Shown here: positions 6,568 to 14,891 of the stretch, in pieces
Layout of the letters: every line of letters starts with the position of its first letter
How positions within the stretch are numbered: position 1 is the stretch's first letter
NCBI GenBank assembly: GCA_900545605.1
Contig: UQZL01000030.1
Span: 1 to 27,216 of the forward strand
Origin: an uncultured Collinsella sp.
GTDB taxonomy: Bacteria > Actinomycetota > Coriobacteriia > Coriobacteriales > Coriobacteriaceae
Direction of reading: 5' to 3'
DNA: 27,216 nt
Notes under the pieces: generated by a model
The model's input: the letters and a program-made list of their open reading frames with translations, nothing else
What the model was told of the DNA's origin: nothing
Database searches by the model: none
Program-made: the position numbers and the translations under genes

Positions 6568-7452
6568 CTATTTCAGTTCGTCGATATCGATATGCTCAAT
6601 GCTCTTGAGCGGCTGGCCAAAGATAAAGCTGCCCGCCACCGCAAACTCGGCAATGTTATCGGCCGTCGTTGCAAAACGATGCTGCGGCTCGGCTGCGTCG
6701 CCCGCCAGCTGCTCGCGGCGCGTGAGAATATCGGTCAGCTCGCGCGTGGTCTCCTCGGCGGAGCTCACCACGCGCACTCCGGGACCCAGCGCATGGCGAA
6801 TAGGCCCCACGAGCAGCGGAAAATGCGTGCAGCCGAGTACCACGGTATCGATGCCGTGGTCGCGCAGCGGTTCAACCGTGGCGCCGACCAGCGCGCGTAC
6901 GGCAGGCGTATCAAAGATGTCCTCGTTCTCGAGCCACTGCTCTTGCAGATGCGCGCCCGAGGCGAGCTCGTGCTCAACGACCTCTACAAAGCTCGAGGCA
7001 GGGCAGCCGTATACGTCGACGCCGGCATCCAGGTCCTGAATGGCACGCGTGTAAGCGCCTGAGCGAATGGTGAGGTTGGTGGCGAGCACGCCCACCCGGC
7101 GCGTGCGGGTGCTGTTAATTGCCGCGCGTGCGCCAGGTGCGATCACGCCGATGACGGGGACGTCGAGCACCTGCTGGGCCAAACGCAAGGCCGCAGCGGT
7201 CGCCGTATTGCAGGCGATGACCATGATCTTGACGTCGTGCTTCGACAGCCAACGGCCCGCCTGCAGTGCAAACGAGCGCACCTCGTCCTCGGTGCGGGTG
7301 CCATAAGGGCAGCGCTTGGTGTCGCCAAAGTAGTAGACGGACTCGTGCGGCAACGCCGTCGCAATCGCACGCGCAACCGTCAGACCGCCCAGGCCCGAGT
7401 CGAATACGCCAATGGGGCGCGTGTCACCAGCCAGATTCTCAATATCGGACAT
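6568..7452 (-). CDS. murI: Glutamate racemase
   Basis: Converts L-glutamate to D-glutamate, the second amino acid of the peptidoglycan stem peptide. The 294-residue protein shows GVFDSGLGGLTV (15-26), FGDTKRCPYGTRT (42-54), the first catalytic Cys in ACNTATA (Cys81) and the second in LGCTHFPLL (Cys208). I chose the ATG at 7452, which has GGTGAGG just upstream. The frame is also open to a GTG at 7506 that overlaps the stop of the upstream HAD gene by one base, but that start has no ribosome site and its 18 extra residues are not family-like. It sits between the HAD gene and rph in a probable operon headed by a Mur ligase, which fits wall synthesis. Confidence 0.95.
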   Translation of the reverse strand: MSDIENLAGDTRPIGVFDSGLGGLTVARAIATALPHESVYYFGDTKRCPYGTRTEDEVRSFALQAGRWLSKHDVKIMVIACNTATAAALRLAQQVLDVPVIGVIAPGARAAINSTRTRRVGVLATNLTIRSGAYTRAIQDLDAGVDVYGCPASSFVEVVEHELASGAHLQEQWLENEDIFDTPAVRALVGATVEPLRDHGIDTVVLGCTHFPLLVGPIRHALGPGVRVVSSAEETTRELTDILTRREQLAGDAAEPQHRFATTADNIAEFAVAGSFIFGQPLKSIEHIDIDELK

Positions 7453-7505
7453 GACCTCACCAGATTCTCTCTCGAAAAGATATGGCTCAGCGCGATAGGA
7501 CCGCA

Positions 7506-8417
7506 CTACGAACGAGCCGCGACCAGCAGCTCGGCCGTTGCCGCCCAGCCGTCGACAATCTTGCCTCGCGTGACGTAGGCATTATCGCAGGCATCCAGGA
7601 ACTCAGGCGCGCCGGCGCTGGTCAAACCGTTCTCGACCAGGCAGAACGTGCCCACGTGGTCAGCCATGTAGAAGTCGGACTCGGAATCGCCGAGCGCCAG
7701 CGTCTCCTCGCGCTCGATACCCAGGTGCTCGCAGAAACGTGCGATGGCAACGCCCTTGTTGAGGCCGGCGGGATTGATGTTAAACGCGCGGCCATCCTCG
7801 ACGCGTTCGAGCTCGAGCGTCGTCGGCTTGGACAGATGCGTCAGGTGACCGTTGCAGGCCCAGACCAGGCCGCAGCCGGCCTCGTCAAGAATGGCCTGGA
7901 CCTCGTCGTCGGGCACATCGCCGCGCATGCCGACGGTGACCTCGCGGTACTTGTAGCCAGTCGACATGTCGTTGTGGTACTCGATCTTATGCGGCCAGCG
8001 GGCGAGAATCTTCTCGCACACGCCGGTCTGCTCGATCACCTGATGCGGCGTGAGGCCGCAGGCGGGGTCGTAGGGCATATCGCCGGTCAGGTACTCCCAA
8101 TCGTTGGCCTTGAGGTCGTACATGACCAGGCCGCCCATCTCGCCGATGTAGGAGTTGAGGCCGAGCACGCGCGCGTCCTCGTGGATCATAGTGCGGTTGC
8201 GACCCGAGGTGGGGACCACCTGGATGCCGGCGCGGGCAAGTGCCACGACAGCCTCGACGAGCTTGGTCGAGGGGTTGCCGTCGTTGTCGCGCAGCACGCA
8301 CGAGCCGGGTGCGAGCATCGTGGCGTCCAGGTCGGTAAAGACGTACTTAACCTTGGCAAGACGCTCGCGCATCTCGCCCGAAAGCTCAGCGACGGTCGGC
8401 AGGGTATTGTGGGACAT
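7506..8417 (-). CDS. HAD-superfamily hydrolase, subfamily IIB (Cof-like phosphatase)
   Basis: Predicted cytoplasmic phosphatase of the haloacid dehalogenase superfamily. In its 303 residues, motif I is FTDLDATML (Asp29 nucleophile, Asp31 acid/base), motif II is PTSGR (69-73), motif III includes Lys221 in NPAGLNKGVAI, and motif IV is ALGDSESDFYMA (241-252), which binds Mg2+. A large type-IIB cap lies between motifs II and III. The substrate is unknown; relatives act on sugar phosphates, and mannosyl-3-phosphoglycerate phosphatase is a plausible cousin. The ATG at 8417 follows GGAG by five bases; a GTG two codons earlier lacks a site. The gene lies between a murE-like ligase and murI (27- and 53-base gaps), so a link with wall precursors is possible but unproven. 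Confidence 0.85.
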   Translation of the reverse strand: MSHNTLPTVAELSGEMRERLAKVKYVFTDLDATMLAPGSCVLRDNDGNPSTKLVEAVVALARAGIQVVPTSGRNRTMIHEDARVLGLNSYIGEMGGLVMYDLKANDWEYLTGDMPYDPACGLTPHQVIEQTGVCEKILARWPHKIEYHNDMSTGYKYREVTVGMRGDVPDDEVQAILDEAGCGLVWACNGHLTHLSKPTTLELERVEDGRAFNINPAGLNKGVAIARFCEHLGIEREETLALGDSESDFYMADHVGTFCLVENGLTSAGAPEFLDACDNAYVTRGKIVDGWAATAELLVAARS

Positions 8418-8450
8418 GGTCACTCCATTACGTAGAAGGGGCTTCTGGTC

Positions 8451-9968
8451 TTAGGCGTCGTACGCCGCAAGGGTGCGCTTGAGAATCGAACCGTCGCGCT
8501 CACAAGGCTCGGGTCCGTTCTTGCGCAGCATACGCTCTTCCTCGCCCTTACCGGTCACGATGACCACGGCAGGACGGACGGTCTCACGCACGGCAGTCTC
8601 GATAGCGGCAACGCGATCAGTCACGATTTGCCAGTTATCATTCCCCTGCGCCTGAACGTTGCGCGCGATCTCGGCGCAAATATCCTCGACATCCTCGGGG
8701 CCGGGGTCATCCTCGGTAATCACGATTCGGTCGGCATACTTGCCAGCGGCGATACCCATTGTGGTGCGTCGATCGACACCCTTACCACCCGTAGCGCCAA
8801 ATACAACCGCCAGCTCGCGCTCGGGATAGTTCTCGCGCAAGTCACGCAGGAGCGTCTCGAGGCTCATGCCGTTATGTGCAAAATCGACGATACCCAAGAT
8901 TTTGCCCGATACGGACGGATAGAGCTCCATACGGCCGGGAACGAAGACGCCCTCAAAGCCGTGGACGATACCCTCTTCGGAAATGCCCAGGGCCTCGGCG
9001 CAGGCAATAGCGGCAAGCGCGTTGGACACATTGAACTTAACCGGCGTGGGAATCACAATGTCGCGCGTAAAGCGGGGCGTGCGCACCGTTGCCACCACGC
9101 CGCAGTCACCATTGCGAATCGCCAGCGCAAGCACGTCGGCACGCTCGTCGGTCAGGGAGAACGTCACCGTACGTTCGCAACGAGATGCCGCCTCGAGCAC
9201 ACGATCGACCTTATCCATATCGAGATTGACCACGGCAAAACGGCTCTGCGAGAAAATTTTGAGCTTGCTGGCAAAGTAATCCTCGAGCGTCGGATGCTCA
9301 ATCGGCGAAATGTGATCCTCGCCGATATTGGTAAAGGCGCCGACTTCAAAGGCGATCTTGCCCGTGCGCTCGTATTTGAGGCCCTGGCTCGATGCCTCCA
9401 TAACCAGCCACGGGGCACCCGCCTCCGCAGCATGTGCGATGCGAGACTGCAGCAGAAAGGATTCGGGAGTCGTCAGCTTGGAAGGACCCGTCTCGATGCC
9501 GTCGTCGAACTCAATGCCCGTATTAAGAGCGGGTCGATGACAGCCCGTAAGCTTGGCCTCGTTGGCGAGAATGCCGCGCAGATAAAAGCTACAGGTCGAC
9601 TTGCCCTTGGTACCTGTAAAGGCGCAGACCTTCACCCTACCCGACGGGTGCCCATAAAAGGCATCTGCCACCACGGCGAGCGTGCGACGAATATCACTCA
9701 CAATCACCGCGGGAAGATCAACATCGTAATCGACCTCGGAAACGTAGGCCACGGCGCCATCGGCGATTGCCGAAAGCAGGTACTCGCGCTTAAACGCGCG
9801 GCCCTTGCAGACAAACAACGTGCCCGGACGCACCTGGCGCGAGTCATCAGTCGCAAACTCAATGCGCTGGTCGCACGAAGCGCTCAGTCTGGAAACAACA
9901 AGGTCATCTTCCTCGAGCAACTCTATATAGCGCATCAGAGTTAGCTTCTCTTGTGTCGGACTCGACAT
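8451..9968 (-). CDS. murE: MurE-type UDP-N-acetylmuramyl peptide ligase
   Basis: ATP-dependent Mur ligase that adds the third residue of the stem peptide to UDP-MurNAc-L-Ala-D-Glu. The 505-residue protein has the N-terminal UDP-substrate domain with the DDSRQVRPGTLFVC signature (41-54), the P-loop FTGTKGKST (117-125), the central MEASSQGL (190-197), the likely carbamylated lysine Lys235 in FASKLKIF, NVSNALAAIA (313-322), and C-terminal FAHNGMSLE, GATGGKG and GKGEEE. The DNPR motif of meso-diaminopimelate-adding MurE is replaced by DDPG (420-423), so it probably adds a different diamino acid (lysine or ornithine). The ATG at 9968 follows GAGAGG by seven bases; upstream in-frame codons look non-coding. 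It heads the HAD-murI-rph group. Sure of the family, less of the substrate. Confidence 0.85.
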   Translation of the reverse strand: MSSPTQEKLTLMRYIELLEEDDLVVSRLSASCDQRIEFATDDSRQVRPGTLFVCKGRAFKREYLLSAIADGAVAYVSEVDYDVDLPAVIVSDIRRTLAVVADAFYGHPSGRVKVCAFTGTKGKSTCSFYLRGILANEAKLTGCHRPALNTGIEFDDGIETGPSKLTTPESFLLQSRIAHAAEAGAPWLVMEASSQGLKYERTGKIAFEVGAFTNIGEDHISPIEHPTLEDYFASKLKIFSQSRFAVVNLDMDKVDRVLEAASRCERTVTFSLTDERADVLALAIRNGDCGVVATVRTPRFTRDIVIPTPVKFNVSNALAAIACAEALGISEEGIVHGFEGVFVPGRMELYPSVSGKILGIVDFAHNGMSLETLLRDLRENYPERELAVVFGATGGKGVDRRTTMGIAAGKYADRIVITEDDPGPEDVEDICAEIARNVQAQGNDNWQIVTDRVAAIETAVRETVRPAVVIVTGKGEEERMLRKNGPEPCERDGSILKRTLAAYDA

Positions 9969-10252
9969 ACAAAGACCTCTCTCGCTAAATTCAGCCTTAA
10001 AGGGCAAAAGACGTCCCGCGGCAGAAACGATGAAACATTCTGTATTATCAACCATCCTAATATGCCACCTGACCTTGCGCGCACTGCAGCCTTCTAAAAA
10101 ATTGCATGGACTGTGCCGTGGATTAATAAATGACAACAGTGTTCGCCCCGCGTAAAAACAAGGAAATCTGGGTGCTATTCTTTATCCAAATGTCTTGATG
10201 TGCCTCATTGACCCGCAATGCCGACCCATCATGCCCAAGCAAAGGATTCCAG

Positions 10253-12301
10253 ATGAAACGACACTTCGAACGTCGCCACCACTCGACACGTGTCCAGTTG
10301 ACCCGGCACATCGTCTGCGCCTTCGCGACGGTCATTGTGGCCCTTGCCACCATCATCGGCGCGAGCGGCTGTTCGTCCTCCCAGAACGCCTCGAGCACCT
10401 ACACACTCGTCGAGAATGGCAAGCTCACCGTCGCAAGTGACTTGGCCACGCCCCCGTTTGAATACGTCAACGATTCCGGCGAAGACCAGGGCTTTACCTA
10501 TGAACTCATGGGCATGATCGCAGACGAACTCGGTCTGGAGCTCAACTACTTGCCGGCGCAAAAGTTCGACGGCATTATCCCCATGGTCAAGCAGGGTGTA
10601 AAGACCGATGTCGGCGCATGTAACATCACGATTACCGACGAGCGCAAGGAAGAGGTCGACTTCACCGATCCCTATATCGACTCCAACCAGGGCGTCGCAG
10701 TTGCAAAGAACACTGGATACGACACGGTCGATAGCCTCAACGCACCGGGCGTCAAAATTGCCGTGCAGTCGGGTACCACGTCCGAGGAGTGGGCAATCGA
10801 AAACCTGCCGCAGGCAACCACCGTCAACTTTGACGACTGGACGGCAGCCTTCACCGCCGTCATGAGTGGTCAGTGCCAGGCGGTCGTATGCGATCTGCCC
10901 GTTGAGCAGTGGATGGTTTCGAACTCCTTTACCGGTATGGAGATCATCAAAGAGGTTCCGACGGGCGAGCAGTTTGGCATTGCCGTCTCTAAAGACAACC
11001 CCGAGCTGACACAGGCCATCAACGATGCCCTTGCCAAGATCAAGAGCTCCGGCGCCTATGACAAACTGTACGAGAAGTGGTTTGGCATGGCACCCACGAG
11101 CGGGGCCGATAACAAGGATGTCTCGAGCTCAGACGACGCGACGGGCGCTTCACTTGCCGTCACCTCGGCGACCGCCAAGTCAAACGAAGACGGCGGCAAC
11201 GGCGTGCTCGGCGGCATCGCAACCCGCCTGACCTGGGAAGCGACAACGGGTAGCGACGAGGGCGACGTTTCGCAAATTGAGCTTGAGCTGCCCGAAGGCG
11301 GGTCATTTGAAAGCACCGATGTTAAGGTCACGCTGCTCGACGGACTGAACCAGACGGGTGTCAAGGCATCGTGCTCGCTGGACGGCTCAAAGCTCGTCAT
11401 CAAGTTCGCCGATCCCGTCGCTGCCGGCTCGCAGATTCGCGTTGTCGTCCCCGACGTCGTATTCCCGAGCAACGCGGGTGCCTATGCCGTCACCGGCAGC
11501 TATGTCACCGACGGCGACAAGCGAGATCTTCCCGAGAGCCCCACCATCAGCGTCTCGGAGAGCACCATGGTGCAAGAAATCGTCGCCTGGCTCGATGCCC
11601 AGCCTTGGGTTGCCGCATGGAACTCCAACCCGTTTTTGGGCATGTTCTGCAAGCCGCAGATTATCGTCACCTCAATCGCCTCGCTCTTTAAGGGCTGGGG
11701 CATAGCACTTGCCGTGACCGCCATCGGTTTTCCGCTCGCCATCCCCATCGGCTTGCTGTTTGCCTTTATGAAAATCAGTCATAGTCGTATGCTGCGCGGC
11801 ATCGCCGTGACATACATCAACGTCCTGCGCGGAACCCCGCTCTTCCTGCAGATCTACATTGCGTTCTTTGGGTTCCCTATGATCGGTCTCAACGTGCCCA
11901 ATCTGCCGCTCGGCGTTGGCGTGCTCGCCATCAACTGTTCGGCCTATCTTGCCGAGATTTTCCGTGCCGGCATCGAGAGCGTACCGCATGGTCAAGCGGA
12001 AGCTGCCTACTCGCTTGGCATGACTTGGTCCCAAGTTATGTCGCGCATCGTGGTCCCGCAGGCTGTACGTTACGTTATACCGACTATGACCAGCGAGTTC
12101 GTTATGCTGTACAAGGACACGTCGCTGCTTTCGAGCGTTGGCGTCATGGAGCTCATGCTGTTCTCCAAAAACCTCACGGCCACCACGGGCAACATTACGC
12201 CCTACATTTGCGCCGCACTTTACTATCTGGTCGTGACGATTCCGCTCATCCACATCGTCACCAAGGTGGAGCACCGTCTCGCCGAGCGCAGCAAGCGCTA
12301 A
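10253..12301 (+). CDS. Fused amino-acid ABC transporter: binding lipoprotein plus permease
   Basis: A polar amino-acid importer in which substrate capture and membrane passage lie on one 682-residue chain. Residues 1-39 are a signal peptide (basic N-terminus, hydrophobic VCAFATVIVALATIIGA) ending in a lipobox-like GASGC, with Cys40 as probable lipid anchor. Residues 51-280 are a family-3 solute-binding domain (KLTVASDLATPPFEY, GFTYELMGMIADELGL, ITDERKEEVDFTDPY). Residues 281-316 are a Ser/Asp linker, and 317-434 a beta-rich domain I do not recognise. Residues 470-675 are a HisM/GlnP-type permease with LRGTPLFLQIY, the EAAYSLGMTWSQVMSRIVVPQA coupling loop and several membrane helices. No ATPase gene adjoins it; asnB follows. 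The ATG at 10253 has AAAGGA six bases upstream. The substrate may be glutamine or a relative. Confidence 0.88.
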   Translation: MKRHFERRHHSTRVQLTRHIVCAFATVIVALATIIGASGCSSSQNASSTYTLVENGKLTVASDLATPPFEYVNDSGEDQGFTYELMGMIADELGLELNYLPAQKFDGIIPMVKQGVKTDVGACNITITDERKEEVDFTDPYIDSNQGVAVAKNTGYDTVDSLNAPGVKIAVQSGTTSEEWAIENLPQATTVNFDDWTAAFTAVMSGQCQAVVCDLPVEQWMVSNSFTGMEIIKEVPTGEQFGIAVSKDNPELTQAINDALAKIKSSGAYDKLYEKWFGMAPTSGADNKDVSSSDDATGASLAVTSATAKSNEDGGNGVLGGIATRLTWEATTGSDEGDVSQIELELPEGGSFESTDVKVTLLDGLNQTGVKASCSLDGSKLVIKFADPVAAGSQIRVVVPDVVFPSNAGAYAVTGSYVTDGDKRDLPESPTISVSESTMVQEIVAWLDAQPWVAAWNSNPFLGMFCKPQIIVTSIASLFKGWGIALAVTAIGFPLAIPIGLLFAFMKISHSRMLRGIAVTYINVLRGTPLFLQIYIAFFGFPMIGLNVPNLPLGVGVLAINCSAYLAEIFRAGIESVPHGQAEAAYSLGMTWSQVMSRIVVPQAVRYVIPTMTSEFVMLYKDTSLLSSVGVMELMLFSKNLTATTGNITPYICAALYYLVVTIPLIHIVTKVEHRLAERSKR

Positions 12302-12322
12302 CCGCTCATACATAGCGTTCAC

Positions 12323-12367
12323 AACCACGACCCGCCGCTTCATCTGAAGATCGGGCCGTGGTTTTTT
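12323..12367 (+). terminator. Intrinsic terminator after the fused transporter
   Basis: Arms AACCACG (12323-12329) and CGTGGTT (12357-12363) enclose CCCG/CGGG and CTTC/GAAG inner stems, followed by a run of six Ts (12362-12367). It separates the transporter from asnB, which must have its own promoter. Confidence 0.9.
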
Positions 12368-12439
12368 CGGTTCGCTCGGCGCTTATGCCCTATCACGAAA
12401 CAAAAGATTGGCATGATAGTAAAGATTATTTGACATCAG

Positions 12440-12460
12440 CTGCCGCAATCCTTGCGGCAG
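12440..12460 (+). promoter_or_regulatory. Perfect hairpin in the asnB leader
   Basis: CTGCCGCAA, a 3-base loop TCC, then TTGCGGCAG: a perfect 9-bp stem 32 bases before the asnB ATG and 20 before its ribosome site. No T-run follows, so it is not a terminator. It could be an operator (dyad bound by a regulator) or an mRNA element. The asnB promoter is probably in the AT-rich stretch 12395-12435, but I could not assign clear -35 and -10 boxes. Confidence 0.45.
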
Positions 12461-12492
12461 TACACCTGAGCCGTCAGCAGAAAGGATCTTGC

Positions 12493-14361
12493 ATGTGCGG
12501 TTTTGTCGGTTTTACCGGTACAGATGAACAGAGTGAGCTGGTTCTCACGGCCATGATGAATCGCATCATCCACCGTGGTCCCGATATGGGCGGCCAGCAT
12601 ATCGTCGACAACGTTGCCCTTGGCTTCCGTCGTCTTTCGATTCTCGATCTTTCCGAAGCTGGAGCTCAGCCCATGTCGAGCGACGACGGCAAGGTCACGA
12701 TTGTCTTCAACGGAGAGATCTACAACTTCCAGGAGCTTCGCGCCGAGCTGGAGGCAGCCGGCTACGCCTTCCACTGCAACGCCGATACCGAGGTCCTGGT
12801 ACACGGCTACGAGGAGTGGGGCGAGGACCTGGTCAACCGCCTGCGCGGCATGTACGCGTTCGTGATTCACGACCAGAACAAGAACAAGCTCTTTGGCGCT
12901 CGTGACATCTTTGGTATCAAGCCGTTCTATTACTACCAGGCATCCGATGGCTCGCTGCTGTTTGGCTCCGAGATCAAGAGTTTCCTGGACCATCCCAAGT
13001 TTGAGAAGGCTGTCAACCACGACGCGCTGCGCCCCTACCTGACGCTGCAATTCCCCGCCACGGAGGAGACCTTCTTTAAGGGCGTGTTCAAGCTTGCCCC
13101 GGCGCATTGCTTTACGTATGACCTGACGACCAACACCATGGACATCAAGCGTTACTGGAGCTGTGACTTCACCGACGACAACTCCAAGACCTTCGAGGAG
13201 TACGTGGACGAGTGCGACAAGGTCGTGCACGAAAGCGTCGCTGCGCACCGAATCGCCGATGTTAAGGTGGGCTCGTTTCTTTCTGGCGGCGTGGACTCCA
13301 GCTACATTGCCGCCTGCCTTATGCCCGACACCACGTATTCTGTCGGCTTCGATTACAAGAACTTCAACGAGACCAACTACGCTGCCGAGCTTTCCGACAA
13401 GCTGGGCATCAAGAACGTGCGCAAGATGATTACCGCCGACGAGTTCTTCGATGCACTGCCCGATATCCAGTATCACATGGACGAGCCGCAATCGAACCTG
13501 TCCAGCGTGCCGCTGTACTATCTGGCGCAGATGGCTTCCGAGGAGGTCACCGTCGTCCTTTCGGGCGAGGGTGCCGACGAGCTGTTTGCCGGCTACGAGT
13601 GGTACGAGGACACCCCCGAGATGCGCTCTTTTAAGAAGCGCGTGCCGCTCGGCGTACGTCGCGCCCTGGGCTCGCTCGTTCAGCATCTCCCCTACTTTAA
13701 GGGCCACAACTTCCTGACGAAATGCGCCGAGGTTCCCGAGCGCTGGTATGTGGGTCAGGCAAAGGTGTTCGACCCCTCCGAGGTCGACGAGGTGCTCAAG
13801 CCCGCTTATGACACCGGCAAGAACGCCGCCGAGATGTGCGCCGATTACTACAAGCAGGTTCCCGATTGCTGCGAGCTTTCCAAGAAACAGTATTTGGATA
13901 TGAACATGTGGCTGCCGGGCGACATTCTGCTCAAGGCCGACAAGATGTGCATGGCGCATTCTCTGGAGCTCCGCGTCCCGTTCCTGGACAAGAAGGTCAT
14001 GGAGTTTGCCGAGCACATTCCCGCCAACTACCGTGTTAACGAAGAAGGCTGCAAGCTCGTTCTGCGTCACGCTGCCAACCGCACGCTGCCCGACGAGTGG
14101 GCAACGCGCAAGAAGGTGGGCTTCCCCGTACCGGTCAAGTTCTGGCTGCGCGAGCAAAAGTACTACGACTACGTAAAGGAATACTTCACCGCACCGTGGG
14201 CTGCCGATTTCTTTGACACCGATGCGCTCATGAAACTGCTTGACGATCACTTTGAGGGTCGCGCGCTCAACCAGCGCAAGATCTATACCACGTTGACGTT
14301 CCTCATCTGGTACAAGCGCTTCTTTATCGACGAGGACAAGGGCGCCGAAGTCGCCGCGTAA
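12493..14361 (+). CDS. asnB: Asparagine synthase (glutamine-hydrolysing)
   Basis: Makes asparagine from aspartate, glutamine and ATP in the cytoplasm. The 622-residue enzyme starts MCGFVGFTG, so Cys2 becomes the N-terminal nucleophile of the class II glutaminase after Met removal. The glutaminase half (1-200) shows NRIIHRGPD, RRLSILDLSEAGAQPM and FNGEIYNF. The synthetase half has the PP-loop SFLSGGVDSS (261-270), a second ATP-site motif LSGEGADELFAGY and SLELRVPFLDKKVMEFA. The ATG at 12493 has AAAGGA six bases upstream and is fixed by the catalytic Cys; an open frame further upstream is non-coding leader. It stands alone between two terminators, beside a polar amino-acid transporter that may supply its glutamine (inference). 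Confidence 0.97.
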   Translation: MCGFVGFTGTDEQSELVLTAMMNRIIHRGPDMGGQHIVDNVALGFRRLSILDLSEAGAQPMSSDDGKVTIVFNGEIYNFQELRAELEAAGYAFHCNADTEVLVHGYEEWGEDLVNRLRGMYAFVIHDQNKNKLFGARDIFGIKPFYYYQASDGSLLFGSEIKSFLDHPKFEKAVNHDALRPYLTLQFPATEETFFKGVFKLAPAHCFTYDLTTNTMDIKRYWSCDFTDDNSKTFEEYVDECDKVVHESVAAHRIADVKVGSFLSGGVDSSYIAACLMPDTTYSVGFDYKNFNETNYAAELSDKLGIKNVRKMITADEFFDALPDIQYHMDEPQSNLSSVPLYYLAQMASEEVTVVLSGEGADELFAGYEWYEDTPEMRSFKKRVPLGVRRALGSLVQHLPYFKGHNFLTKCAEVPERWYVGQAKVFDPSEVDEVLKPAYDTGKNAAEMCADYYKQVPDCCELSKKQYLDMNMWLPGDILLKADKMCMAHSLELRVPFLDKKVMEFAEHIPANYRVNEEGCKLVLRHAANRTLPDEWATRKKVGFPVPVKFWLREQKYYDYVKEYFTAPWAADFFDTDALMKLLDDHFEGRALNQRKIYTTLTFLIWYKRFFIDEDKGAEVAA

Positions 14362-14418
14362 GTTTCGTTATGAATTAGCGGTGAACAGCACGGGGTTTCC
14401 GCTATACTCAATCCCTGC

Positions 14419-14494
14419 GGGCGATTGGCGCAACGGTTAGCGCAGGTGCTTTACACGCACAAGGCTGGGGGTTCGAATCCCTCATCGCCCACCA
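14419..14494 (+). tRNA. tRNA-Val (anticodon TAC)
   Basis: A 76-base cloverleaf: acceptor GGGCGAT/ATCGCCC, D stem GCGC/GCGC, anticodon loop TTTACAC with TAC at 34-36, T arm GGGGG TTCGAAT CCCTC, discriminator A, and CCA encoded. The outermost anticodon-stem pair (27-43) is a G-A mismatch. A TATACT -10 hexamer lies at 14403-14408, eleven bases before the tRNA, without a strong -35. A terminator follows directly. Confidence 0.96.
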
Positions 14495-14503
14495 CTTGAT
14501 TGA

Positions 14504-14536
14504 AAAGGCTCCCAGCGATGGGGGCCTTTCCTTTTT
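14504..14536 (+). terminator. Intrinsic terminator after tRNA-Val
   Basis: An 11-bp stem (14504-14514 with 14519-14529, one G-T pair) around the loop GCGA, followed by CC and five Ts (14532-14536). It starts ten bases past the tRNA CCA. Confidence 0.9.
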
Positions 14537-14548
14537 GGGCCCAGTGCA

Positions 14549-14563
14549 GAGGGATTCGAACCC
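14549..14563 (-). repeat. Orphan inverted copy of a tRNA T-arm
   Basis: The minus strand carries GGGTTCGAATCCCTC, identical over 15 bases to the T-arm and start of the acceptor 3' strand of tRNA-Val at 14469-14483. No other part of a tRNA can be folded around it. It may be the remnant of a tRNA-targeted integration or of a lost tRNA gene. Confidence 0.5.
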
Positions 14564-14673
14564 GCAAGGGTGCGGAGCTGAGGAAACGCGTAAGCGTTTT
14601 CCAGCGCAGCACGCGAGGAGCGGAGGCCCGAAGCGAAAGCGGGCGGCGAAATGGACCCTTGGCGAATACCCAT

Positions 14674-14891
14674 GTGCAAAAAATGCCAAATATGAGTACT
14701 GCTACCTTTTTGGTAGCAGCGTTTTCGAAGTCATAAAAGGCAAATCCGACATTAGAACGACGACTGATAGTCCAGTTAAGCCAATTTAGTTACTGCAAAA
14801 CTGGACATATGTGGCCCAACTCATCTAAAAACGCCTAATTTATATGTTACGAAGTTAGTGCCCGTACTCATATTTGCCACTTTTTGTACAC
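14674..14891. repeat. Long inverted-repeat pair bounding about 165 bp
   Basis: The left arm 14674-14699 and the right arm 14864-14891 are imperfect inverted copies. They share a 13-base identical core CAAATATGAGTAC, an adjacent TG-C, and an A-run followed by GTG at the outer end. The right copy has a two-base and a one-base insertion. The enclosed segment is AT-rich and carries two further dyads. No transposase frame is present. Confidence 0.55.

Noticed and set aside
12436..14250. A 604-residue minus-strand open frame opposite asnB
   Set aside because: Antisense shadow without motifs; asnB is certain on the plus strand.
14408..14689. Minus-strand open frame across tRNA-Val containing RDSNPQP
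   Set aside because: This peptide is the well-known artefact from translating the opposite strand of a tRNA. The tRNA and its terminator explain the sequence.
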